64,000 bases of DNA from Bacteroidales bacterium (GTDB lineage: Bacteria > Bacteroidota > Bacteroidia > Bacteroidales > F082): assembly GCA_017651645.1 (NCBI GenBank), contig JAGCCO010000001.1, forward strand, positions 1-64,000. The letters are read 5' to 3'. Shown here in pieces: positions 9,218 through 16,659 of the stretch. The position numbers were made by a program, and so were the translations under genes. The notes under the pieces were generated by a model that saw only the letters and a program-made list of their open reading frames with translations, was not told the DNA's origin and searched no databases. The stretch's first letter is position 1. The number at the start of each line of letters is the position of its first letter.

Positions 9218-12200
9218 TCATCGACATAAAACCAAACGTTTTTTCACCGTTCCATTGACCGTCTTGATTTCAAGCAGATACACCGAAGGTGTATATCCAT
9301 TGAGATTCAACATGACACTATCGGAGCGGTCAACTTCACGTGTTTCAAGCACCTGCCCCATCATATTGGTCAAGCGGAGCCTTTCAATGCCTTCGGATTC
9401 AACGGTCACCGTGCCTTTTGTCGGATTGGGGAATACCTTCACCTCAACGACCTGTTGGTCATCCAAGCCAAAGAACCCTGCATTGATCTCAAATACACGC
9501 TCAACCTCACCGCATTCCAGGGTATTGAAGTTAGCCGTCAAAACCGACGCTCCAGGAGTCGTGACTAACACACGGCAATAATTATCCTGCGCTTCCACAA
9601 TCTGCCAATCGGGATTGGACAAGTTCCAAACAACCTCACCTTCAATCTCTTCCTGATTAATTTCATACCGATAGATGCCGCTGATCAAGTTGGAAGCCAC
9701 ATACACTTCAGAAAGGCCATTGATGAGGCCGATTTGGTCAGAGTCCTTGATTTCGAGGCGAATCCTTAGGATAATACTGTCACAACCATATTGGCTAATC
9801 AAAGTGTCAACAGGGATGAACACAACTCCTGGCTCATCGTAAACCACACCATTGTATTCATACGAGTCGCAGGCTGCAATAAACTGGGTACTCGTCTCAG
9901 TGGTATTAAAATAGACATGTTTGATGACCGTACTGTCACAACCCATCGGAGTCAGGAAAGTGTGCGAACAGGTCATGCCGTTTATATTGCAGTCATAATT
10001 AAACCATGTAAAATAATCACATGCCACAGTATCGAACTCATGGACAATCTCATCGGCCAAGGAAAAATGCAGGGTGACGATACTGTCGCATCCTTGTTGG
10101 GAGACAAAGGGATACTGATAATCGCCTTCTTCTCCACAATAAATGCCTTGCCACCATATCTCCTGACACGAAACTATACTCTCCTCTCCATAAAGGGGAG
10201 GAATAATGGTAAGATTGTGGAAAATCACACTATCACAATGTGTCACTGCTGTTTGTAATGAGTCATATACCACAGCATCCTCAAAATAGGGAATGCCGTG
10301 CCAAACAAAACCACTACACTCCGTCATGGAACCACCATCGATAAGTGTATCGTGACCCAAGGTAAGTTCAAGGTAATACCAAGTGTCGCAATCGTCAGGA
10401 CCAACGGCAGGCACAAATACCGAGTCACGTTGGGTCTCGTAGTAGACATGGCCAGGATTCATCTCCCATTCATATGAGCCACAGGCAATTCTGTTGTGTG
10501 TGTACGAAGCATATTCGTCGAAATCAAGATTCAATTCCACAATACTGTCGCATTGGCTCACGTTTTGGAGCGTATCCCATGCATATTGCGTCTGATCCAT
10601 GCGATAGAAGGTACGTCCATGCCACACATATTCTTCATGGCAAGAAGTGATCGGCTCCACAACATAGTCACTATGATTGATGGTCACAGGCTGATGAATG
10701 ATATGGAGGCAGGGTTCCAATTCCTCGTATTCCAACACTTGACTTTCAGTGATTATCTCTCCAGATGGAAGTTGATAAGAGTCGCAAGCCGTGATGGTCT
10801 CCAGCCATTGGTCTTCAGCAGAAAGCACCGTGATAGGAACCGGGCCAAGAATATCGGTACCGCATGAAGTGTGGGCATAATAACGAATCCAGCAGCCATT
10901 ATGCGACATCTGAATCAACATGGATGGGTCGATTCCAGCGTATGTACCATACTCACTGTTGGCCATCTGCCATTCCGAGACGCGGTCGTTTTCATTGGTA
11001 TTCATCCATTCGACATTGACCTCCGGAAGATCAAGCGGATTGTTTTCGCACACTTGGAATGCGCTCAACTGTCCTTCAATCACGGGCGTGTCGTTTACAT
11101 GAAACTGCACCACATTACTGAAAACGGAGCCACATTCGTTGATGACTGCAAAGCGAAGGTAATACGTGCCATAACTCAGATTGAATGTCATGGGGTCAAA
11201 CGCAACAAATGGACCGCTTGGTGAAGTGGCATATTCCCAATGGGCATCTCCTCCTTCATTATGATTGAACACGTATTGCGGGGCGACGACGTTCATGGAA
11301 TTGCCTGAACAGATATCTGCTGGTGCCGAAATGCCACCCATAATCTCAGGAGCGTTGTTGATGGTTAGGTTCAGAGTAAAGATGCTGTCGCAGACCAACG
11401 GATTGCCACTCTCAACAGTATACTCGTAATTACCTGAACTGTAGTAGGTCTCTCCATTCTTGGGCCATGTATAGGAACCACATTCCGAAACAATTTGCGT
11501 TTCAGTATAGGCATCGCTCATGATAAAATACAGATGCGCAGTAATAGTGCAACCATTAGAATTCTGAATCTGGGCCTGATAATTGCCCGTATGATTACAT
11601 GTCACACCATTCCACACGTATGTATCACACGCCGTGATGGTGTCGTAGGTCGGTTCGGTGGAATACACCGTTACCTGCACATTGTTAGGCGAATAGGCCG
11701 TACCACAGCCGTTAACCGCCTTATAGCGTATGCTGCATCCATTGTAGTCATAAGGGATATTGCCATTGTTCAAGGTCTGCCACACTCCGTTGATCTGGAT
11801 TTCCCAGCTGCCTGTACCCTGGTTGACATGACGCCAGGTGACTTGAGGTGCAGTCAGGTTGAAAGACTCACCAGCGCAAATGCCGGGAGGTGCAGTAATG
11901 GAACCCACTATAGGCTCATCGTTTACGGTAATCTGAACGCTGGCACTATGCGACTCACCACAGTCGTTTTCTGCAAAGTAGCGAATCCAATAGTTGTTGT
12001 AGGTATAGGGAACATTGTTATTGTTGAAAGGATTATATGTTCCGTTTTGCGTGGCTGCAATCTGCCAACCCTGGTTGGTAATGGTGGAACCGTTCGATTG
12101 AATAGTCGGTGTGGTCAGGGCGAAGCTGCCGCCGGCGCAAATGGCCTGTGGCGTGGCTGGGGTAGCAATGGTAGGCGCATCGTTAACATGAATCTGTACG

Positions 12201-13852
12201 GCATTGCTGACATCGCTGCCACAGTCGTTGCTCACCTTGTAATGCAGGTACCAGTTATTGTAGCTAAATGGAACATTATTGATACTAAATGACTGATAGG
12301 TTCCATTCTGAGTCTGGCAGATTTCCCAAGCCCCCGTGCCGTTACCATCGTAAGTTGGCGCAGTCACATTCAAATTCTCGCCGGCACAAATCGCGGGTGG
12401 AGCTTGCAATGTCCCTGTGATGTCAGGCGCCACATTCACCGTCAGTTGACGGGCAGGATTGCTATACACATAGCCACAACTGCCTTCCACCATATAGCGG
12501 ATATACCAGCCGTTATAGGAAGCGGGGATGTTATTCAGACTATTGTTATTGAATGTAGTGTACGTACCATTCTCCGTCTGTGAGGCCACCCAACCCTGAC
12601 TAAGAATCTGCGAACCATTGGAGTTATAGGCAGGGGCTGTGATGTTAAGACTACCGCCAGCACAAATCGGAGATATCTGAGGAGTCTGTCCTGTAAAGCT
12701 TGGGCCATTGGTCACCGTGATCTGAACCGCATTGCTATGGCCTTCTCCGCAATCGTTGGATGCTGAGTAGCGCACCCAGTTGCCGTTCATCGAAAGTGGA
12801 ACATTGGTAGGGTCAAAATTCTGGTATGTGCCGTTTTGTGTAGTGCTTTTCTCCCAATGTCCCGTTGCGCTAGGATTCACCGAAGGCGTAGGAATATTCA
12901 AAGCACCATTAGCGCAAATAGGGCCTTGGGCTGAAATGTTGCCAACTGTAGGTTGTTGTCCCGTTTGAATATACACCCATGCCTCATCCCAGATATTTTG
13001 TGCAGAAAAGCCCACTCGGTATTTCAGTTGGTCTGTACCTGAAAACGATGCATCATTAAAGATATACTCGATTTTTTTATTGGAAAGAACATAGGCTTCG
13101 CCATGGGTTGGCTGTACCAGTATTTGGACTGTGGCATTCTGAATGCCGGGAGAGATGATGTCATTGTCCAAAACGGGTATTTCCGAAGGAACCAAATAAC
13201 AAGCCAAAGGCCAGGTGTCGTTTACCGCTTCTACACTGTAAACCACATCTGGGACAAAAGAAATGTCGTCGAGGCAGAAGTCATCACCCATTCCTGAATT
13301 GCTAGTGCTTACATCATAAAACTCTATGATGGCACTTGTGTTGTTTCCACTATTCCACGAAAGGGTCTTATCCTGCCAGTTATTATTGGTCGGGAGCTGA
13401 TAAGCATCCCCTTGATTTGTGCCATTGATCTTGATCTGCAATTTTGCCGGATAAATCTGTCCATAATACACCTGATTCAGATTCGCAACACGATATGTGA
13501 AGGTGTATGTGGTTTGCTTGGTTACAGTCACTGTTTGTCGCCACACAACTTTAGAAGGATTTTCATTCCCTCCAAAACCATTCACCATCATGAACTTGCC
13601 ATGCGAATTGGATAGAGAGGGCCATCCTTGTCCTCCCCCATAACCGCTTGTGGTATTATCTATGGCGTAGTGACCGGCTTCTACAACATAAGGGCTGTAG
13701 GTACGCACATAATGCGTAAATTCAATATAGCCGTTGGAAGCCTCAAAATCGCCGTTGGTAATCAGGTTTTGGCCAAAGACCGGTGATGAGAAAAGCATCA
13801 ACAATACAGCTATTGCCTTGAAAATCCTTTGAATCCGATTGTTCATTGTCAT
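9218..13852 (-). CDS. Giant T9SS-type adhesin with seven Ig-like repeats
   Basis: I start this 1544-aa protein at 13852 (or ATG 13846) because the signal peptide begins there (MNNRIQRIFKAIAVLL, ending PVFGQ). Extending to 14047 would overlap the Nudix gene and add a basic, non-signal leader. Next comes a CBM-like jelly roll (NLITNGDFEASNGY ... FCLDDISFVP). Seven Ig/PKD-like repeats of about 80-100 residues follow, read from ~12940 down to ~10830, each opening with an ICAGG-type motif and carrying a paired Cys (NDCG or SCG). Then come several Cys modules ending in CDS(V/I)xxxxL. The final ~75 residues (VFPNPTKGTVTVE, LTNMMGQVL, VKKRLVLCR) are a T9SS type A sorting domain. It is shared in style, not tightly in sequence, with the two neighbours. 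Surface display is inferred from the sorting domain. Confidence 0.87.
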   Translation of the reverse strand: MTMNNRIQRIFKAIAVLLMLFSSPVFGQNLITNGDFEASNGYIEFTHYVRTYSPYVVEAGHYAIDNTTSGYGGGQGWPSLSNSHGKFMMVNGFGGNENPSKVVWRQTVTVTKQTTYTFTYRVANLNQVYYGQIYPAKLQIKINGTNQGDAYQLPTNNNWQDKTLSWNSGNNTSAIIEFYDVSTSNSGMGDDFCLDDISFVPDVVYSVEAVNDTWPLACYLVPSEIPVLDNDIISPGIQNATVQILVQPTHGEAYVLSNKKIEYIFNDASFSGTDQLKYRVGFSAQNIWDEAWVYIQTGQQPTVGNISAQGPICANGALNIPTPSVNPSATGHWEKSTTQNGTYQNFDPTNVPLSMNGNWVRYSASNDCGEGHSNAVQITVTNGPSFTGQTPQISPICAGGSLNITAPAYNSNGSQILSQGWVASQTENGTYTTFNNNSLNNIPASYNGWYIRYMVEGSCGYVYSNPARQLTVNVAPDITGTLQAPPAICAGENLNVTAPTYDGNGTGAWEICQTQNGTYQSFSINNVPFSYNNWYLHYKVSNDCGSDVSNAVQIHVNDAPTIATPATPQAICAGGSFALTTPTIQSNGSTITNQGWQIAATQNGTYNPFNNNNVPYTYNNYWIRYFAENDCGESHSASVQITVNDEPIVGSITAPPGICAGESFNLTAPQVTWRHVNQGTGSWEIQINGVWQTLNNGNIPYDYNGCSIRYKAVNGCGTAYSPNNVQVTVYSTEPTYDTITACDTYVWNGVTCNHTGNYQAQIQNSNGCTITAHLYFIMSDAYTETQIVSECGSYTWPKNGETYYSSGNYEYTVESGNPLVCDSIFTLNLTINNAPEIMGGISAPADICSGNSMNVVAPQYVFNHNEGGDAHWEYATSPSGPFVAFDPMTFNLSYGTYYLRFAVINECGSVFSNVVQFHVNDTPVIEGQLSAFQVCENNPLDLPEVNVEWMNTNENDRVSEWQMANSEYGTYAGIDPSMLIQMSHNGCWIRYYAHTSCGTDILGPVPITVLSAEDQWLETITACDSYQLPSGEIITESQVLEYEELEPCLHIIHQPVTINHSDYVVEPITSCHEEYVWHGRTFYRMDQTQYAWDTLQNVSQCDSIVELNLDFDEYASYTHNRIACGSYEWEMNPGHVYYETQRDSVFVPAVGPDDCDTWYYLELTLGHDTLIDGGSMTECSGFVWHGIPYFEDAVVYDSLQTAVTHCDSVIFHNLTIIPPLYGEESIVSCQEIWWQGIYCGEEGDYQYPFVSQQGCDSIVTLHFSLADEIVHEFDTVACDYFTWFNYDCNINGMTCSHTFLTPMGCDSTVIKHVYFNTTETSTQFIAACDSYEYNGVVYDEPGVVFIPVDTLISQYGCDSIILRIRLEIKDSDQIGLINGLSEVYVASNLISGIYRYEINQEEIEGEVVWNLSNPDWQIVEAQDNYCRVLVTTPGASVLTANFNTLECGEVERVFEINAGFFGLDDQQVVEVKVFPNPTKGTVTVESEGIERLRLTNMMGQVLETREVDRSDSVMLNLNGYTPSVYLLEIKTVNGTVKKRLVLCR

Positions 13853-13926
13853 AATCTTTGATTTTCCAATTACACAAACGTGCAAAATTGCAAAAAACGT
13901 ACCAATTATGCAAGAAAAAAGTTCAT

Positions 13927-14391
13927 TTACAGACGTTTTCCGTTTAAAATGGCCTCTTTTAACGTGTCGTTTTCGTAAGTCAGTTTCAAAGAAAAGAAAG
14001 GTCTGTGTTCGTCGATGAGGCGAAGGAAAACCTTGTCGCCTTCCCACGAAGGAAGCTCCAAAAGGCGCCGTTTCTCAATCCATTCGAGGTCACCCTCATT
14101 GCAATCGGTCTGTTCTCCTTCCCAGTCGGTACAAACGAAGATGTGCATCTGCTCGGCAGGCCAGATGTTGTGTACAAAAGTGACGATGCCACAATAGCGC
14201 CATTGGGTGACGGTGAAGCCCGTCTCCTCGCGCACCTCGCGTAACATGCAGTCCTCGGGGCTCTCCCCTTCCTCGAACTTGCCGCCCACGCCAATCCATT
14301 TGTCGTGGTTCTCGTCATTTTCCTTCTTGGTGCGGTGCAGCATGAGGTATTGGCTACCGCGCTCCAGATAACATTGGGTGGTTTGTTTCAT
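13927..14391 (-). CDS. Nudix hydrolase (MutT/8-oxo-dGTPase-like)
   Basis: A 154-aa Nudix protein likely to hydrolyse a nucleoside diphosphate-X substrate; 8-oxo-dGTP is the usual annotation for this subgroup but substrate cannot be read from sequence. The complete Nudix box lies at about residues 37-59: G, five residues, E, then seven residues and REVREETGF. The N-terminus (MKQTTQCYLERGSQYLML) begins directly on the first beta strand, so no upstream extension is expected. A TATTTTTG box at 14396-14403 ends only 5 bp before the ATG, which would give a leaderless transcript. It lies between gdhA (upstream on the same strand, with its own terminator) and the giant adhesin. Confidence 0.9.
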   Translation of the reverse strand: MKQTTQCYLERGSQYLMLHRTKKENDENHDKWIGVGGKFEEGESPEDCMLREVREETGFTVTQWRYCGIVTFVHNIWPAEQMHIFVCTDWEGEQTDCNEGDLEWIEKRRLLELPSWEGDKVFLRLIDEHRPFFSLKLTYENDTLKEAILNGKRL

Positions 14392-14395
14392 AGTC

Positions 14396-14403
14396 CAAAA
14401 ATA
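14396..14403 (-). promoter_or_regulatory. -7 box at the Nudix gene (TATTTTTG)
   Basis: TATTTTTG on the minus strand ends 5 bp before the ATG at 14391. With a transcription start about 6-7 bp beyond the box, transcription would begin at or within the start codon. Confidence 0.45.
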
Positions 14404-14418
14404 CGGCTTTTTCCAATA

Positions 14419-14449
14419 TTACGTATTTTACGTAACGGTTTTTACGTAA
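14419..14449. repeat. Cluster of three TTACGTA(A) palindromic sites
   Basis: TTACGTA occurs at 14419-14425, and TTACGTAA at 14428-14435 and 14442-14449. The cluster lies just upstream of the Nudix promoter box and just past the gdhA terminator. The arrangement suggests a protein-binding site, but no regulator is identified. Confidence 0.4.
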
Positions 14450-14466
14450 TAATTTTGAAAATCGAT

Positions 14467-14500
14467 AAAAAAAGCAAGGCGGCCTTGTGAGCCGCCTTGC
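14467..14500 (-). terminator. Rho-independent terminator of gdhA
   Basis: On the minus strand, a perfect 10-bp stem (GCAAGGCGGC / GCCGCCTTGC, loop of 7) at 14500-14474 is followed by seven T residues. It begins 22 bp after the gdhA stop codon and is GC-rich, a textbook intrinsic terminator. Confidence 0.9.
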
Positions 14501-14522
14501 AAAACCTTTTTTAGCTCTGGAA

Positions 14523-15863
14523 TTAGATGATACCTTGAGCGAGCATAGCTTTGGCAACGCGCATGAAGCCGGCGATGTTGGCACCCTTGACGTAGTCAAT
14601 GGTCTTACCACTCTTACCGTACTCAACGCACATGTCATAGATGTCGTTCATGATCTTGTGCAACTTGACATCGACCTCTTCGGCAGTCCAGTTGATGTGA
14701 CCGGCGTTTTGGCAGATCTCAAGGCCAGAGGTGGCAACGCCACCAGCGTTGACAGCCTTACCAGGAGCAAACGGCAGCTTGGCTTTCTGGAAAGCTGCAA
14801 TAGCACCGGGCTGGCAACCCATGTTCGACACTTCGGCGACGTACTGCACGCCGTTCTTGATCAGCATGTTGGCGTCGTCTTCGCTAAGCTCGTTCTGGAA
14901 AGCGCAAGGCATAGCGATGTCGCACTTGACGCTCCAAGCCTTCTTGCCGGCAGTGAACTTAGCGGCCTTCGGGAACTTGGTGGCCATGTCTTCAACCTTG
15001 TTACGGTTAGAGGCACGCATGTCAAGCATGTAGTCGATCATCTCCTTGGTGATACCGTCTTTGATTTCGCAGACGCCATCAGGACCAGAGATAGCCACGA
15101 CCTTGGCACCCATTTCAACGGCCTTGGTGGCAGCGCCCCAAGCCACATTACCGAAACCAGACAAAGCAATCTTCTTGCCCTTCATGGTCTCTTTCTTTTC
15201 CTTCACCATGCGCTCAACATAGTACATGGCACCGAAACCTGTGGCTTCAGGACGGATGAGAGAGCCACCCCAACCATAGCTCTTACCAGTCAGAGCGCCA
15301 GTGCTGTGTTCACGGGCGAGCTTCTTGTAAGCGCCATAGAGGTAACCGATCTCACGACCACCGACGCCGACGTCACCAGCAGGTGAGTCTTGGTCAGGAC
15401 CGATGTTTCTCCAAAGCTCATACATGAAGGCCTGGCAGAAACGCATGATTTCAGCGTCGGACTTGCCCGTCGGGTCGAAGTCGGCACCGCCCTTACCACC
15501 GCCGAGAGGCAGGTTGGTCAGGGAGTTCTTGAAGATCTGTTCGAAGCCCAAGAACTTCAGCATGGAGACATTGACAGCCGGGTGGAAGCGGAGACCACCT
15601 TTGTAAGCGCCAAGAGCGGCGTTGAACTGCACACGATAACCTAAGTTCGTGCAGACTTCACCCTTATCGTTGACCCAGGTCACACGGAAAGTGAAAATAC
15701 GATCGGGCTCCACAAGGCGCTCGATGATCTTCGCTTTTTCGAATTCGGGGTGCTCGTTGTACACTTTCTCAATGGAAACCAGGACCTCTTCGACGGCCTG
15801 CAAATACTCTTTTTCGCCAGGATGTTTGGCTTCAAGAGCCTTCATGATTTCTTTTACTTTCAT
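14523..15863 (-). CDS. gdhA: Glutamate dehydrogenase, NADP-type
   Basis: A hexameric cytosolic enzyme interconverting 2-oxoglutarate plus ammonia and glutamate. The 446-aa length and N-terminal alpha-helical segment fit the NADP-dependent, assimilatory GdhA class. The catalytic lysine motif PLGGGKGGADFDP places the active-site Lys at about residue 124, and the downstream DVGVGGREIGYLYG segment and the dinucleotide fold (ALSGFGNVAWGAA) are intact. It is monocistronic: a promoter-like TAAATTTG box lies upstream (15929-15936) and a strong terminator follows. Cofactor choice is inferred from family length and similarity. Confidence 0.96.
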   Translation of the reverse strand: MKVKEIMKALEAKHPGEKEYLQAVEEVLVSIEKVYNEHPEFEKAKIIERLVEPDRIFTFRVTWVNDKGEVCTNLGYRVQFNAALGAYKGGLRFHPAVNVSMLKFLGFEQIFKNSLTNLPLGGGKGGADFDPTGKSDAEIMRFCQAFMYELWRNIGPDQDSPAGDVGVGGREIGYLYGAYKKLAREHSTGALTGKSYGWGGSLIRPEATGFGAMYYVERMVKEKKETMKGKKIALSGFGNVAWGAATKAVEMGAKVVAISGPDGVCEIKDGITKEMIDYMLDMRASNRNKVEDMATKFPKAAKFTAGKKAWSVKCDIAMPCAFQNELSEDDANMLIKNGVQYVAEVSNMGCQPGAIAAFQKAKLPFAPGKAVNAGGVATSGLEICQNAGHINWTAEEVDVKLHKIMNDIYDMCVEYGKSGKTIDYVKGANIAGFMRVAKAMLAQGII

Positions 15864-15928
15864 TTTTTTGACTTTAATTAAAGGTTTGTTATTTGTGTTA
15901 GAAAGCTTGTTTCTTTTATAAATCGGTG

Positions 15929-15961
15929 CAAATTTATGACTTTTATTTAAACAATTTCAAA
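15929..15961 (-). promoter_or_regulatory. gdhA promoter (TAAATTTG with upstream TTTG)
   Basis: On the minus strand TTTG (15961-15958) is followed 21 bp later by TAAATTTG (15936-15929). This is close to the Bacteroidota -33 TTTG / -7 TAnnTTTG arrangement. The leader to the ATG at 15863 is about 60 bases. Confidence 0.55.
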
Positions 15962-16005
15962 TTTTATTGAAATATTTTCTTCACTTCGCACTGCAAATTG
16001 CTTTT

Positions 16006-16659
16006 TTATGGATCATCGTTTTCAAAAACCACCTTTCCTCGCTCATATTCAACGATTTTCGTCACCCTGCCGTCTGGATTGTAATAGATTTCATTTCCGT
16101 GCTTGAGATTGTCGACATACTGGACTTCAAGACATTTGTAGCCCGACTCCTCGTAACCAATCTGCTTCCCTGTGCCTTTTTTGTACTCGGCCTTACCCGC
16201 CAAGGCACCACTGGGATAGAAAATAAACCATGAACCATCCATCATACCGTCAACGTATTGGCCTTCCTGAAAGACCTGGCCGTTGTCGTACCATTTCTTT
16301 GACTCACCGTTAAGCTTGCCACCGATAAAATGGTCTTCGGAGGCCAGATTACCCAACTCTGTATAAGACCGACAAATACTGTCCTGAATGCCCCTTTTAT
16401 ACCAACGTTCCTCAGCCAGCTTCCCGTTCTGATGCCAACGCAGATATTGACCCTCCAAAGTGTCGTTGACATACGAAGCCTGCGTCTGCCTTTGGCCGTT
16501 TAAGTCATACCAGACACATTCTCCATTGAGTTTACCGTCTACATAGTGCAACTCAGATTTTAATTTGCCATTTTCCCAATAGGATTTCTGGATGCCATCG
16601 TCACAAGCCGACACAAAAGCTATCAAAAGGATTGCATATAGACCATACCACTTTTTCAT
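16006..16659 (-). CDS. MORN-repeat lipoprotein (YwqK-like)
   Basis: A 217-aa protein with a lipoprotein signal (LIAFVSAC, Cys about residue 19). The rest is a run of about seven to eight MORN-type repeats of 22-24 residues, e.g. KSYWENGKLKSELHYVDG, LRWHQNGKLAEERWY and KKWYDNGQVFQEGQYVDG. This repeat family is often annotated 'toxin-antitoxin YwqK family antitoxin', a name with little functional weight; no toxin partner is visible here. The ATG overlaps the stop of the LysM gene by 4 bp, so the two are translationally coupled. Envelope-localised scaffold or binding function is inferred only. Confidence 0.85.
   Translation of the reverse strand: MKKWYGLYAILLIAFVSACDDGIQKSYWENGKLKSELHYVDGKLNGECVWYDLNGQRQTQASYVNDTLEGQYLRWHQNGKLAEERWYKRGIQDSICRSYTELGNLASEDHFIGGKLNGESKKWYDNGQVFQEGQYVDGMMDGSWFIFYPSGALAGKAEYKKGTGKQIGYEESGYKCLEVQYVDNLKHGNEIYYNPDGRVTKIVEYERGKVVFENDDP

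Noticed and set aside
13846..14047. Upstream start of the giant adhesin at 14047
   Set aside because: It would overlap the Nudix gene by over 100 bp and place ~65 basic residues before a typical signal peptide.
16006..16659. Antitoxin of a toxin-antitoxin pair (YwqK naming)
   Set aside because: Lipoprotein signal, MORN repeats and operon partner give no support for a toxin; the family name is historical.
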